A stretch of 64,000 nucleotides of DNA from Dichotomicrobium thermohalophilum (GCF_003550175.1 NZ_QXDF01000001.1:582501-646500); one strand, 5' to 3'. Shown: positions 36,093-45,768, numbered from the stretch's first letter. Notes: generated from the letters alone by a model not told the origin. Program-made: numbers and translations.

Positions 36093-36177
36093 GTCATTGC
36101 CGGGCTTGACCCGGCAACCCAGCCGATAGGCACTGCTGTTAAGGGCATGGATGCCCGTGTCAAGCACGGGCATGACG
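36093..36177. repeat. REP-like inverted pair (BIME-type element)
   Basis: GTCATTGCCGGGCTTGACCC (36093 on) is matched, in reverse orientation, by a near copy ending at 36177 (GCCCGTGTCAAGCACGGGCA then TGAC). Each arm is itself a hairpin (GCCGGG..CCCGGC and GCCCGTG..CACGGGC). The pattern is that of the intergenic palindromes common in many alphaproteobacteria, which often give spurious peptides like LDPATQ and RVKPGNDD. Only one copy is seen in this window. Confidence 0.8.
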
Positions 36178-36206
36178 TCTTGGCAATAGAATGCCCCGCC
36201 AGAAAG

Positions 36207-36232
36207 AAAAAACGGAGGCGCGAACGCCTCCG
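36207..36232 (-). terminator. Rho-independent terminator after the FadL-family gene
   Basis: CGGAGGCG (36213-36220) and CGCCTCCG (36225-36232) form a perfect 8-bp stem with a CGAA loop. Read leftward, it is followed by TTTTTT (36212-36207). It begins 36 bases after the stop of the leftward porin gene. Confidence 0.9.
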
Positions 36233-36267
36233 TCTGTCAAGTGTGCCCATTCAGGCCGGGCCAGCGG

Positions 36268-37644
36268 CTATTTCAGCGGCTCGAGCTCAGGCTCGGGGCC
36301 GCCGAAGTTATGCGTCAAACCCAGTGTGACGATGTCGATGTCACCCGTACCTTCCGCCTCAAGGGTACCGCAGTCCGGCTCCGCCTCGCAAACCGGGCCG
36401 TCCTCGATGAACAGGTGCGAGTAGCCGAAGTCGAGCTTGGTGCTTTCGCTCAGCTTGGTGCTGAAGCCCGCGCTCAGCCACAGGCGGTCATTGTCCGGCA
36501 GCAGCACGTCGCGCGTCTCGTCGTAGATCGGCGAAATCTCGTAGCCGATGCCGGTGCGCAGGATCGTGGACGGGCTGTAAGCGTACTCGACGCCGCCGGA
36601 GAAGAACCAGCCGTCGTCATAGTTGAGCGGAAGCGCGTCCACCGGCTCGCCGGACTCGTCGTTGACGATCTGGACCGTGCCGAGGCGGCTCCAGTTGCTC
36701 CACTCGACCGTGCCGAGCACGCGCCAGCGATCGCTGACCTGATGGCTCAAGCCCACCGTCACCAGTTCGGGCAGGGTCAGGTCTGCCGTCACGTCCGGCG
36801 ACTGAGCATCACAAGCGGCCAAGCTGCCGGTACCTGGTGAGGAGCTGATGGCGCTCGCACCGCCTTGCGCTTTAAAGGTGCTCAGGCCGGCGCCCTCGCA
36901 TGTGCCATCCAGTTCGACCTCGATCGCGGAGCGGAAGCCGACCCCCAGTCGCGTCCCGGGCATCGGGTTCCAGATCACGCCGGCCGTCGCGCCAACGCCC
37001 CAGTCATCTCCTTCTGTCTCGCGGCCGGGCAGCGTATCGATTACCGCTCCCGATGAATCGGTGATGGTCGCGGGACCACTGCGCAGTCGCACATCGAAAT
37101 ATTGTACTTGCGCGCCCACGCCGACCGTCAACTCATCTGTAACCTGATAGGCAAGGTTCGGATTGAGGTTCACCGAAAACACTTCGGAGGTGATCGCCAA
37201 AGCGCTTCCGGCCCAATCCTCGTTATCAGGTTTGGTATTGAAGCCGTAACCCGAGTTCAGGCCGACACCGAGGAAGAGCCGCTCACTGACCTGGTAGTTG
37301 GCGTATGTCGCCGGGACGAAAGTCGGATCGCCGATCTCGCCGCTATCGTCTTCCAGAGCGGCTGCCAGCGCGCCCCCCGTGGCCTCAATCTCCCGGTGCG
37401 GCACGACCAGCGCCGCATGCGCCGAAACATTGATCCCCGGCGCGCTTGCCGCCGCTGCGGAGTTCCAGAACATCGCGCTGAGATCATCGCCCGCCGCGGC
37501 ACCCGCAAAGGACATCCCCTGATAGTAGGACGACTGCTCGCGGATGGCGAAGGCGCCCGCATGGGCGGACGTGCTCGCGACAAGACCTGCGCACAGAGCG
37601 GCACCAGCGACGCTCCAGCGCTTGAAAGCATTTCCTCCCGGCAT
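36268..37644 (-). CDS. OmpP1/FadL family outer membrane transporter
   Basis: The 458-residue protein has a signal peptide (hydrophobic about 12-27, cleavage after AHA at 30). The mature N-terminus GAFAIREQSSYYQGMSFAGA with NPA-like MFWNSAAAA is the FadL hatch pattern. Many amphipathic strands follow. Family members import long-chain fatty acids or aromatic hydrocarbons across the outer membrane. The start at 37644 has GGGGAG upstream, while the longer frame adds an unrelated basic leader. It is a single-gene unit with its own terminator. Confidence 0.92.
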   Translation of the reverse strand: MPGGNAFKRWSVAGAALCAGLVASTSAHAGAFAIREQSSYYQGMSFAGAAAGDDLSAMFWNSAAAASAPGINVSAHAALVVPHREIEATGGALAAALEDDSGEIGDPTFVPATYANYQVSERLFLGVGLNSGYGFNTKPDNEDWAGSALAITSEVFSVNLNPNLAYQVTDELTVGVGAQVQYFDVRLRSGPATITDSSGAVIDTLPGRETEGDDWGVGATAGVIWNPMPGTRLGVGFRSAIEVELDGTCEGAGLSTFKAQGGASAISSSPGTGSLAACDAQSPDVTADLTLPELVTVGLSHQVSDRWRVLGTVEWSNWSRLGTVQIVNDESGEPVDALPLNYDDGWFFSGGVEYAYSPSTILRTGIGYEISPIYDETRDVLLPDNDRLWLSAGFSTKLSESTKLDFGYSHLFIEDGPVCEAEPDCGTLEAEGTGDIDIVTLGLTHNFGGPEPELEPLK

Positions 37645-38058
37645 GGTAAAGCTTCTCCCCCTCGGACTCGGGCTTTTACAGATGCTTTGACGGCGTGCGA
37701 CACCGCCATTTTTCCTTGTGTAATGATTGTATTTCATTTCGATCGCGCCCTGCCAAGCGCCCGATTTTCCCGTCGATGCCGGAAGACTGCGCGTCAGGGT
37801 TGCAAATTATGACAGCCGCGTTGGGCGTGACGAAGGCTGCGCAATTGCCACCCAACAACGAATCGCCACCTCACCGCGGCCGTGGCGCGCCCCTGTCATT
37901 AACATCTTGCAAGCAACCGGAGGTTGTTCCGGATTCGCCGCCGACACAAGCGAGGGCCGACATTTTCGTGCGTGCTGTGGCGCATGCGCAACGAATTTGG
38001 CGCGTTGGGGAGCTGCATGACCTTAGGGTAAGGGAGGGACGAGGCGCGTCAGGTCCCG
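37645..38058. other. Intergenic region upstream of the FadL-family gene
   Basis: These 414 bases contain no convincing gene on either strand. The part next to 37645 carries the ribosome site (GGGGGAG) and presumably the promoter of the leftward porin gene. The methyltransferase gene ends at 38059 on the same strand. I see no strong terminator or repeat. Confidence 0.35.
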
Positions 38059-38661
38059 TCACTCGGCCCGCTCATAGACCCAGATCGCCGCGGGGGGCAG
38101 GTTCGCCCAGACCAGGCAGCGGCGCTGCGCCGTCAGCCCGAGCGCCTTGGCGAGCCGCAGCGGGACCGGGCTGCTTTCCCGGTAGGTGAACTGCACGAAC
38201 ATGCCGCCCGGCGCGATCACCTGAAAGCTGCTCTTCATGATCGAGCGGATCATGGGCTTGGGGAACAGGCGCATCGGCAGCGTCGAGACGATCGCGCCAA
38301 CATCCGGCCCCTGCCGCTCCGCCCAAAGCTCGGAAAGCTGTTGCGCCGGGGCGATCATCACGTCGACCCCCGGAAAGCTGCGGCGCAGATGTCCGCCCAG
38401 GGCCGGGTCGAGTTCGACGAGGGTCAGGTTGTCCTCGCGCACGCCGTTGCGGATCAGTTGCCGGCTGACAGCGCCGGTGCCCGCGCCCAGCTCGATCACA
38501 TGCGGCGCCGGACGCGACACGATCGCATCGGTCATGGCGCGCCCGACAAAAGGGCTGGACGGAAAAAGGCTGCAAATCTGCCGCGGATTGCGCAGCGAAC
38601 GCCCCCAGAACAGCAGCGGACCTTGCGCGCGTGTTGCCAGTTGTTCGAGTTGCTCGTTCAT
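38059..38661 (-). CDS. SAM-dependent methyltransferase, phospholipid N-methyltransferase-like (PmtA type)
   Basis: The 200-residue protein has the SAM motif VIELGAGTGAVSRQLI and the PmtA-like pattern: RSLRNPRQICSLFPSSPFVGRAM before it, VSTLPMRLFPKPM, and VQFTYRESSPVPL near the C-terminus, ending in LPPAAIWVYER. Rhizobial PmtA makes phosphatidylcholine from phosphatidylethanolamine. The same fold is often named rRNA adenine N-6-methyltransferase family, which fits less well. No neighbour settles the substrate. Confidence 0.82.
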   Translation of the reverse strand: MNEQLEQLATRAQGPLLFWGRSLRNPRQICSLFPSSPFVGRAMTDAIVSRPAPHVIELGAGTGAVSRQLIRNGVREDNLTLVELDPALGGHLRRSFPGVDVMIAPAQQLSELWAERQGPDVGAIVSTLPMRLFPKPMIRSIMKSSFQVIAPGGMFVQFTYRESSPVPLRLAKALGLTAQRRCLVWANLPPAAIWVYERAE

Positions 38662-39185
38662 GCGCGCTTTACCCTCTCGACATAACTGTCAGGGACCGCA
38701 TGGCTTGGTTTTGCCGGCCCCCCGAAAGGCGAGCGTCATGGTGCCGGCGGCGACCCCTCACGTGTTGAACTCTAAACCTTTTTTCGCCTACAGCGCTGAT
38801 ATGACACGGCGCCTCGAACTGCCTTGAGGGAAAGGCCAGCGCCCTCAGATCGGGATGCGCGAGCGGACCTGAGGCAGGCTGGGTCCGTCGGGCGGGGCAT
38901 TGCGCCGTCACCGATCCGGGCAGACCTGGCACGAATATTCGGCATCGAGAAAGTCAAATATGATAGGCTGTCTCCAATCTGCGGAAAATACGTCAAGCGT
39001 AACCGATGGACAAGAGCCGACGGCGAAGGGCAGATGCGCGTGGGGCATGGATTTCGGCGACGGTCATGCCTATCTCTCGCATGTTTGCCTGCATGGATGT
39101 GCCCGCGGCCCCGTAGATGCTAAACAATGATCATGAGTCCGATCGGCCTGGCCCGGACGACAGACAGCCCGACGAAGAGGTTCGT
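38662..39185. other. 524-base region without a recognised gene
   Basis: Short frames of about 75-100 codons exist on both strands, but they have no ribosome site, coherent composition or family match. A hairpin GGCATG/CATGCC spans 39044-39070. The right end holds AGAGG for the next gene. The methyltransferase promoter should lie near 38662-38800. Confidence 0.35.
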
Positions 39186-39467
39186 ATGACGCGTTTCGTT
39201 CTTGGTGAGATCAGGCGTTACGTGATGTTGGTCATGGGGCTGTTCTTTCTGATCGTCGGGGCGATCGTCCTGCCCCTGCCGCTGCCTTTCGGCGCGGCGA
39301 TGATCCTGATCGGGCTGTCCCTGCTGATCGTCAATAGCGAGTTCGCCCGCACCAAGTTTCTCAATCTGCGCGCCCGCTGGACGAGCATGGACAACTGGCT
39401 GCGCTCCGTTGAGCACCGCCTGCCGCGTCCGCTACGCAATGCCATCACGCCTGACGACAGCGACTAG
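39186..39467 (+). CDS. Small two-helix membrane protein, PGPGW-like
   Basis: The 93-residue protein has two close hydrophobic helices (YVMLVMGLFFLIVGAIVLPL and FGAAMILIGLSLLIVN) and a basic amphipathic tail (FARTKFLNLRARW). The layout, with a Leu-Pro turn between helices, resembles the PGPGW family of small membrane proteins, though the exact motif here is PLPLPFG. The start at 39186 has AGAGG five bases upstream. Function is unknown. It lies upstream of the tkt block. Confidence 0.7.
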   Translation: MTRFVLGEIRRYVMLVMGLFFLIVGAIVLPLPLPFGAAMILIGLSLLIVNSEFARTKFLNLRARWTSMDNWLRSVEHRLPRPLRNAITPDDSD

Positions 39468-39524
39468 CCCGCCGATTATTCCGCTGCGTGAAAAATTCGT
39501 TGCAGCCAAAATTCCGGGTTGATC

Positions 39525-39647
39525 CCTGCGCCGTGAACGGCGACAGGTGTGTTTTCGGGAAGTGCATTCCTTTCCAATACACGCTAAGAAGGAGCCGGCG
39601 CGCGAGCGCCTGCACAGTCGGTTGTGTGCCTTGCGTTCGGGGGCACA
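39525..39647 (+). other. Hairpin-rich leader between small membrane protein gene and tkt
   Basis: Two clear stem-loops are visible: CCTG-c-GCCG (39525-39533) with CGGC-ga-CAGG (39538-39547) and loop TGAA, and TGTGCC (39625-39630) with GGCACA (39642-39647). The first is followed by TGTGTTTTC and could end the upstream transcript. The second lies 27 bases before the tkt start codon. No known riboswitch is recognised. Confidence 0.4.
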
Positions 39648-39674
39648 GCGCCATAACGGCCGGGAGAAGAAGTC

Positions 39675-41693
39675 ATGGCGGAAACAATGAGAAAACCGGA
39701 AACAGCGCCGGAGGTCGCGCATCGCGACATGGCGAATGCCATCCGCGCGCTCTCGATGGACGCCGTCCAGGCGGCCAATTCGGGCCACCCGGGCATGCCG
39801 ATGGGTATGGCCGACGTCGCGACCGTCCTGTTTCGCCGGTTTCTCAAGTTTGATGCCGCGAACCCCGACTGGCCGGACCGCGACCGCTTCGTCCTTTCCG
39901 CCGGTCACGGGTCAATGTTGCTTTATAGCCTGCTGTATCTGACGGGCTATCCCGGCATGGAACTGGATCAGCTCAAGAATTTCCGCCAGCTTGGGTCGCA
40001 CACGCCGGGCCACCCGGAATATGGCGAGGCGCCGGGGATCGAAACAACCACAGGGCCGCTCGGCCAGGGGCTGGGCAACAGTGTCGGCATGGCGCTGGCG
40101 GAACGGCTGCTGAACGCGCGCCATGGCGACGACATCGTCGACCACTTCACCTATGTACTGGCGAGCGACGGCTGCCTGATGGAGGGGATAAGCCACGAAG
40201 CCATCTCGCTGGCCGGCCACCTGAAGCTCGGCAAGCTGATCGTGCTTTTCGACGACAACCACATTTCCATTGACGGGCCGACCGATCTTGCCGTGTCGGA
40301 CGATCAGGTCGCGCGCTTTGCCGCCTGCGGCTGGCACACGACGCGCGTGGATGGGCACGACCCCGAGGCGGTCGCCGCGGCGATCGAAGCGTCGCGTGAG
40401 GAGACCGGCCGGCCGTCGCTGATCGCCTGCCGGACGGTTATCGGCTACGGGGCGCCGAACAAGCAGGGAACCGCGGACACTCACGGTGCGCCACTGGGCG
40501 CGGACGAGATCGCAGCCGCGCGCGCCGAGCTGGGCTGGACCTATCCGCCTTTCGAGGTGCCGGACCACATTCTGAGTGCCTGGCGCGAGACCGGGGCGCG
40601 TGGCCGCGCAGCATTCGAGGCGTGGGAGGAAGCCGCGAGCCGACTGGGCGCGCAGGAACGCGCCCGTCTGCATGACCCGATCGACGCCGCAGCGCGCGAG
40701 GACATCGCCGCAGTGATCCGCAAGGTGAAGGCGGGCTTCAGCGAAGGCGGTGAGAAGCTCGCCTCGCGCAAATCGTCGCAGCAGGTACTTGAGGCGCTGG
40801 TCCCGGTCCTTCCTGCGCTGATCGGCGGTTCGGCTGACCTCACCGGCTCCAACGGCACCAAGACCAAGCAGCACCGCGATGTCTCCGCCGAGGACTTCGC
40901 CGCGAATTACATCCACTACGGCGTGCGCGAGCATGGCATGGCCGCGGCGATGAACGGCATGGCGTTGCACGGCGGCGTTGTTCCCTATGGTGGCAGCTTC
41001 TTGGTCTTTACCGACTATTGCCGCCCGTCGATCCGGCTGTCGGCGCTGATGGGCCAGCGTGTCATCTACGTGATGACGCACGACTCCATTGGCCTGGGCG
41101 AGGACGGCCCGACGCATCAGCCGGTCGAGCATCTGGCGGCGCTGCGGGCCATGCCGAACCTGAACGTCTACCGCCCGGCGGATTCGGTTGAATGCGCGGA
41201 GGTCTGGGAGTTGGCACTGAACAGCGCGGATACACCGTCGATCCTCGCACTGACGCGCCAAGGCCTGCCGATCCTGCGATCGGAACATGATGATGCAAAT
41301 CTGAGCGCCCGGGGAGCTTACGTGCTGCGCGAGGCGGATGGCGGGCGCGATGTGACGCTGCTGGCGACCGGGTCGGAGGTCGCGCTGGCTGTCGAGGCGG
41401 CGGACATGCTGGCTCAGGACGGAATCCGCGCGGCGGTCGTGTCCATGCCTTGCTGGGAACTTTTCCGGGCCCAACCGCGTGAGTACCGCGAGCGCGTGCT
41501 CGGCGCGGCCCCGCGAGTTGGCGTCGAAGCGGCAGCGGCGCTCGGCTGGCACGAATGGCTGGGCGCGTCGGGCCGGTTTGTCGGGATGGACAGCTTCGGG
41601 GCCTCCGCGCCCGCCGGACAGCTGTTCAAGCATTTCGGCATCACGGCCGAGCGGGTCGCCGAGGAAGCCCGCGCCGCCGTTAGAAAGGGTTAG
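39675..41693 (+). CDS. tkt: Transketolase
   Basis: The 672-residue enzyme has the family start ([20 protein letters not shown]), the thiamine-pyrophosphate region [14 protein letters not shown], the pyrimidine-domain [14 protein letters not shown] and [19 protein letters not shown]. It transfers two-carbon ketol units in the pentose phosphate and Calvin cycles. GGGAGAAG is a few bases before ATG. It heads a rightward run with pgk, fba and gph. In most Hyphomicrobiales gap follows tkt, but here pgk follows after 25 bases. Confidence 0.97.
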   Translation: MAETMRKPETAPEVAHRDMANAIRALSMDAVQAANSGHPGMPMGMADVATVLFRRFLKFDAANPDWPDRDRFVLSAGHGSMLLYSLLYLTGYPGMELDQLKNFRQLGSHTPGHPEYGEAPGIETTTGPLGQGLGNSVGMALAERLLNARHGDDIVDHFTYVLASDGCLMEGISHEAISLAGHLKLGKLIVLFDDNHISIDGPTDLAVSDDQVARFAACGWHTTRVDGHDPEAVAAAIEASREETGRPSLIACRTVIGYGAPNKQGTADTHGAPLGADEIAAARAELGWTYPPFEVPDHILSAWRETGARGRAAFEAWEEAASRLGAQERARLHDPIDAAAREDIAAVIRKVKAGFSEGGEKLASRKSSQQVLEALVPVLPALIGGSADLTGSNGTKTKQHRDVSAEDFAANYIHYGVREHGMAAAMNGMALHGGVVPYGGSFLVFTDYCRPSIRLSALMGQRVIYVMTHDSIGLGEDGPTHQPVEHLAALRAMPNLNVYRPADSVECAEVWELALNSADTPSILALTRQGLPILRSEHDDANLSARGAYVLREADGGRDVTLLATGSEVALAVEAADMLAQDGIRAAVVSMPCWELFRAQPREYRERVLGAAPRVGVEAAAALGWHEWLGASGRFVGMDSFGASAPAGQLFKHFGITAERVAEEARAAVRKG

Positions 41694-41718
41694 GCCGGTC
41701 ACACGGGAGCAGTGAGCG

Positions 41719-42921
41719 ATGCTTGAGAGTATCAAGCGGATCGACTCCGCCGAGGTTAATGGCAAGCGTGTGCTGGTCCGCGCCGACCTCAACGTACCGA
41801 CGGCTGACGGCAAGGTCACGGACGCGACGCGAATCGAGCAGGTGCTGCCGCTGATCCGTGATCTGTCGCAGCGGGGTGCGAAAGTCGTGGTGATGTCGCA
41901 CTTCGGCCGCCCCAAGGGCAAGCGCGTCGAGGAGATGTCGCTGAAGCCGGTCGCCGACAAGATTGCGGAGATGCTCGCGCCGATCAGTGTGCACTTCGCG
42001 CCGGACTGCATCGGCGAGGAGGCGAAAGCCGCCGTCAACGCGCTGGAGCCGGGCGGCGTCTGCGTTCTGGAAAACCTGCGCTTCCATGCCGGCGAGGAAG
42101 CCAACGACGCGGCCTTCGCCGCCGCGCTGGCGGAACTCGGCGACATTTACGTCAACGACGCGTTCTCCGCCGCCCACCGCGCGCACGCCTCGACCGAGGG
42201 TATCGCTCATCTGCTGCCCGCCTATGCCGGCCCGGCGATGATGTCGGAGATCGAGGCCCTGACCATTGCGCTGGAAAAGCCGCATCGCCCGGTCGCGGCG
42301 CTGATCGGTGGCGCAAAGGTCTCGACCAAGATCGACGTGCTCTCCAACCTCGTCGAAAAGGTCAACCTGCTGGTCATTGGCGGGGCGATGGCCAACACCT
42401 TCCTGCACGTCGAGGGCCGCGGAATTGGCAACTCCTTGTTTGAGCCGGGCGAGGCCAATACGGTTGAGCAGATTATCACCAATGCGACCGAAAGTGGCTG
42501 TCAAATCCTGCTGCCGAAAGATGCGGTCGTCGCGCCAGAGCTGCGCAAGGGCGCGGCAACCGAGGTCCGCTCTGTGACGGATATCCCCGATGATGCTATG
42601 ATCCTCGATATCGGACCCGATACCGTGGCCGAGATTTCGGCGCGTCTGGCCGACTGCCACACGGCGCTCTGGAACGGCCCGCTCGGCGCGTTCGAGGTCG
42701 CTCCGTTTGGGGAAGGCACGTTTGCGGTTGCCCGAGAGGTCGCACGGCTCACAGAGGAAGGCGGTGTGACCAGCATTGCCGGCGGCGGCGACACGGTGGC
42801 GGCGCTGAACGCAGCTGGGGTCACGGACGCGTTTTCGTATGTTTCAACGGCGGGCGGCGCCTTCCTGGAGTGGCTGGAGGGGCGCGAATTGCCCGGCGTC
42901 GCTGCGCTCAAGAGCGCCTGA
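41719..42921 (+). CDS. pgk: Phosphoglycerate kinase
   Basis: The 400-residue enzyme has the N-domain motif RVLVRADLNVP, the HFGRPKG phosphate-binding loop, ENLRFHAGEE, the hinge GGAKVSTKI and the C-domain GGGDTVAAL. It interconverts 1,3-bisphosphoglycerate and 3-phosphoglycerate with ATP. GGGAGCAG precedes ATG. It lies between tkt and fba with short gaps (25 and 18 bases), so it is part of one operon. Confidence 0.98.
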   Translation: MLESIKRIDSAEVNGKRVLVRADLNVPTADGKVTDATRIEQVLPLIRDLSQRGAKVVVMSHFGRPKGKRVEEMSLKPVADKIAEMLAPISVHFAPDCIGEEAKAAVNALEPGGVCVLENLRFHAGEEANDAAFAAALAELGDIYVNDAFSAAHRAHASTEGIAHLLPAYAGPAMMSEIEALTIALEKPHRPVAALIGGAKVSTKIDVLSNLVEKVNLLVIGGAMANTFLHVEGRGIGNSLFEPGEANTVEQIITNATESGCQILLPKDAVVAPELRKGAATEVRSVTDIPDDAMILDIGPDTVAEISARLADCHTALWNGPLGAFEVAPFGEGTFAVAREVARLTEEGGVTSIAGGGDTVAALNAAGVTDAFSYVSTAGGAFLEWLEGRELPGVAALKSA

Positions 42922-42939
42922 CGCAATCGGAGGTCAATC

Positions 42940-44019
42940 ATGGCACGAGTGACACTGAGACAGCTTCTCGATCACGCCGCAGAACACGGCTACGGCGTGC
43001 CCGCTTACAACATCAACAACATGGAGCAGGGCCTGGCGATCATGCAGGCCGCGCAGGACACGCAGTCACCGGTGATCATCCAGGCGAGCCGCGGCGCGCG
43101 CAAATACGCCGGCGACTTCATGCTCGCCAAGCTGATCGAGGGTCTGGAAGCGCTGTACCCGGACATCCCGATCTGCCTGCACCAGGACCACGGCAACAAC
43201 CCGGCGACCTGCCTCTCCGCGATCCAGCACGGCTTCACCTCGGTGATGATGGACGGCTCGCTGGAGGAGGACGCCAAGACGCCGGCCTCTTATGACTACA
43301 ACGTCGGCGTGACCAAGAAGGTCACCGAGATGGCGCATTGGGTCGGCGCGAGCGTCGAGGGCGAGCTGGGCTGTCTCGGCTCACTGGAAACGGGCGAGGG
43401 TGAGGCCGAGGACGGCCACGGCTTCGAGGGCGCGCTGAGCCGCGACAAGCTGCTGACCAACCCGGACGAGGCAAAGCAGTTCGTCGCCGAGACGAAGGTG
43501 GATGCGCTGGCTGTTGCCATCGGCACGAGCCACGGCGCCTACAAGTTCACGCGCAAGCCCACTGGCGAGATCCTGGCGATGGACGTGATCGAGGCGATTC
43601 ATGAGCGCCTGCCGAACACGCATATCGTCATGCACGGTTCCAGCTCGGTGCCGCAGGACCTCCAGGACATGATCAACGCCTACGGCGGCGACATGCGCGA
43701 GACCTATGGCGTGCCGGTGGAGGAGATCGTGCGCGGCATCCGCCACGGCGTGCGCAAGGTGAACATCGACACGGACCTGCGCATGGCGGCCACGGGCACG
43801 ATCCGCAAGGTCTTCCACGAGAACCCGGCCGAGTTCGATCCGCGGAAATACCTCAAGCCCGCGATGGAAGCCATGCAGAAGGTCTGCGCGGAGCGCTTCG
43901 AGGCGTTCGGCACAGCCGGCAACGCGCCGAAGATCAAACCGATCCCGATGGCGGAAATGGCCAGGCGCTACGCCGAGGGCGCGCTTGATCCCCAGATCGG
44001 CACGGCGCGCGCGGCCTGA
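42940..44019 (+). CDS. fba: Fructose-bisphosphate aldolase class II, Calvin-cycle subtype
   Basis: The 359-residue zinc aldolase has the catalytic Asp and zinc His in HQDHG (residues 81-85), [39 protein letters not shown] and [11 protein letters not shown]. Its length and the [16 protein letters not shown] insert match the CbbA-type subfamily named after the Calvin cycle, which also acts in gluconeogenesis and on sedoheptulose-1,7-bisphosphate. GGAGG precedes the start. The next gene, phosphoglycolate phosphatase, supports a carbon-fixation or C2-salvage setting. Confidence 0.96.
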   Translation: MARVTLRQLLDHAAEHGYGVPAYNINNMEQGLAIMQAAQDTQSPVIIQASRGARKYAGDFMLAKLIEGLEALYPDIPICLHQDHGNNPATCLSAIQHGFTSVMMDGSLEEDAKTPASYDYNVGVTKKVTEMAHWVGASVEGELGCLGSLETGEGEAEDGHGFEGALSRDKLLTNPDEAKQFVAETKVDALAVAIGTSHGAYKFTRKPTGEILAMDVIEAIHERLPNTHIVMHGSSSVPQDLQDMINAYGGDMRETYGVPVEEIVRGIRHGVRKVNIDTDLRMAATGTIRKVFHENPAEFDPRKYLKPAMEAMQKVCAERFEAFGTAGNAPKIKPIPMAEMARRYAEGALDPQIGTARAA

Positions 44020-44036
44020 GGCACCAGAGGCGGGCC

Positions 44037-44771
44037 ATGAATGTTTGTTACGCGCCAGATCGTGGCCCGCACTGGCCGCGCGCCGTGGTCTTCGACCTTG
44101 ACGGCACGCTGATCGACAGCATTGGCGACATTGCTGACGCGCTGAACGCGACGCTGGCGACGCGCGGGCTGCCCGCCCTGCCTGAGGATCAGATCAAGCA
44201 GATGGTCGGCGCGGGCGTGCCGGAGTTGGTGCGCCGGGGCCTGTCGGCGCATGGCGTGCCTGCTGACGACATCAAGCCGTTCGTGCGGGAATTGGTCGAA
44301 CGCTATTCGGCGCAGCCGGCCGCGCGCACGCGGCTTTACGAGGGCGCGCGCGAACTGCTTGCCGCCCTGAGCGAAGCGGGCGTCCGGCTCGGCATCTGCA
44401 CCAACAAGCCGCAGGGGGTCACCGAGCTGGTGCTCGCGGATTTGGGCATTGCCGCGCATTTCGGCGCTGTGGTCGGCACGACGCCTGATCTGCCGCGCAA
44501 GCCTGATCCCGCCATGCTTCGCGCGGCGCTCGACCGGCTGGCGGTGCCGGCTTTCGATGCCCTGATGGTCGGCGACAGCGCCTCGGACGTCGGCACGGCG
44601 CGGGCGCTCGGGGTGCCGGTTATCGTGCTGCGCTCGGGCTACGGCAGGGAAGCACCTGAGGAGCTGGCCGCGGATGTGCTCATCGACTCGCTGAGGGAAG
44701 CGCAGGCGGCGATCGACGCGCTGCGCAACGGTGTGGTGCCTGGCGGATTGCTCCAGGCAGGAGGCGGTTGA
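44037..44771 (+). CDS. gph: Phosphoglycolate phosphatase (HAD family)
   Basis: The 244-residue protein has the HAD motifs: FDLDGTLIDS (nucleophile Asp), GICTNKPQGVTE, the Lys in PRKPDPAML and MVGDSASDVGTAR. The helical cap is that of Gph/CbbZ. It removes phosphate from 2-phosphoglycolate, made by RuBisCO oxygenation or DNA repair. It begins 17 bases after fba. The substrate is inferred from family and context. Confidence 0.9.
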   Translation: MNVCYAPDRGPHWPRAVVFDLDGTLIDSIGDIADALNATLATRGLPALPEDQIKQMVGAGVPELVRRGLSAHGVPADDIKPFVRELVERYSAQPAARTRLYEGARELLAALSEAGVRLGICTNKPQGVTELVLADLGIAAHFGAVVGTTPDLPRKPDPAMLRAALDRLAVPAFDALMVGDSASDVGTARALGVPVIVLRSGYGREAPEELAADVLIDSLREAQAAIDALRNGVVPGGLLQAGGG

Positions 44772-44892
44772 GCCCCAAGCGAACGTCCCGGCCGTCGTTC
44801 CCAACTCACGCGGCGTCCGTTCGCCGGCGCATGTGCCGGCCTGCACGGCCAATCTGTTTCTCAGTGCGCGGAAATCGTGCATTCTGGAGCCG

Positions 44893-45768
44893 ATGAGCAA
44901 CCGGCCGACATACTTGTGTGCGACGGCACGCCGTAGGAGCGCGGCGAGGCGTGGTTCCCGCTTCGCACTAACGCTGATGCTGGCCGTCGTCCTTCCGCTT
45001 GCTGCCCTGGCGCAAAAGGCCCAGTTGGCCCAGCCGGTTCAGCCGCCTGCGGGGCACCCGCTGCCCGAACTTTTTTCCGGCTATCGCTACCAGCCTGAAT
45101 ACGTGCGGGAAATCCAGAACGAGGATATCAAGAATCCCGGCACGCTCTGGCGCAATTACGGTCGCAGGCTCTGGTCTCAGGTCGACGGCGAGGCGGGCAA
45201 GTCCTGCGCCGACTGCCACAACGTTGCGGAAAAGGCGATGCACGGCGTTGGCGCGCGCTATCCGAAATTCTATCCGCCCGAGAGCCGGCCGATCACGCTT
45301 TCCGAGCGGATCAATTTGTGCCGGACGCTCAACATGAAAGCCAAACCCTGGCCGCAGGGCTCCAGTGCTCTGGTCGCCATGACCACCTATGTAAGCGCAC
45401 AGTCCCGCGGGATGCCGGTGCGCGTGAAGACAGACGGGCAAGCCAAACCGTTCTTCGAACAGGGGCGGGACTACTACTACAGCCCGCGCGGGGAGCGCGG
45501 CCTGTCCTGCGCGGCGTGCCACGAGCGGAAGGCGGGTAAGAAGCTCGACGCCGCGACGCTGAGCCAGGGGCACAGCAACGGCTTCCCGGCCTACAAGATC
45601 GCCACGGAGCGCGTCGAACCGTTGCACCGGCAGTTCCAGCGCTGCAACAAGCGCGTCGGTGCCGAGCCATTGCCGCTGGGCGCTGATCCATATGTCAATC
45701 TTGAACTGTATCTCGCGTGGCGCGGGATGGGACTGCTGGTGGAGACGCCGGCGGTGCGCAACTGGTGA
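44893..45768 (+). CDS. soxA: Sulfur oxidation c-type cytochrome SoxA, diheme
   Basis: The 291-residue protein has a signal peptide (SRFALTLMLAVVLPLAALAQ) and matches SoxA: DIKNPGTLWRNYGRRLW, GAGKSC-like EAGKSCADCHNV, LSERINLCRTL, YVSAQSRGMPV, GLSCAACHE, LSQGHSNGFPAYK, RCNKRVGAEP and YLAWRGMG. Two heme sites are at C105-C108-H109 and C206-C209-H210, with the Cys ligands Cys143 and Cys251. SoxAX joins thiosulfate to SoxYZ in the periplasm. No soxX, Y, Z or B lies in the window. GGAG is three bases before the chosen ATG, so the start is moderately certain. Confidence 0.92.
   Translation: MSNRPTYLCATARRRSAARRGSRFALTLMLAVVLPLAALAQKAQLAQPVQPPAGHPLPELFSGYRYQPEYVREIQNEDIKNPGTLWRNYGRRLWSQVDGEAGKSCADCHNVAEKAMHGVGARYPKFYPPESRPITLSERINLCRTLNMKAKPWPQGSSALVAMTTYVSAQSRGMPVRVKTDGQAKPFFEQGRDYYYSPRGERGLSCAACHERKAGKKLDAATLSQGHSNGFPAYKIATERVEPLHRQFQRCNKRVGAEPLPLGADPYVNLELYLAWRGMGLLVETPAVRNW

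Noticed and set aside
36021-36173. A 51-codon N-terminal extension of the membrane protein gene (peptide with RVKPGNDD)
   Set aside because: The extension reads through the REP-like inverted pair, and a good ribosome site supports the start at 36020.
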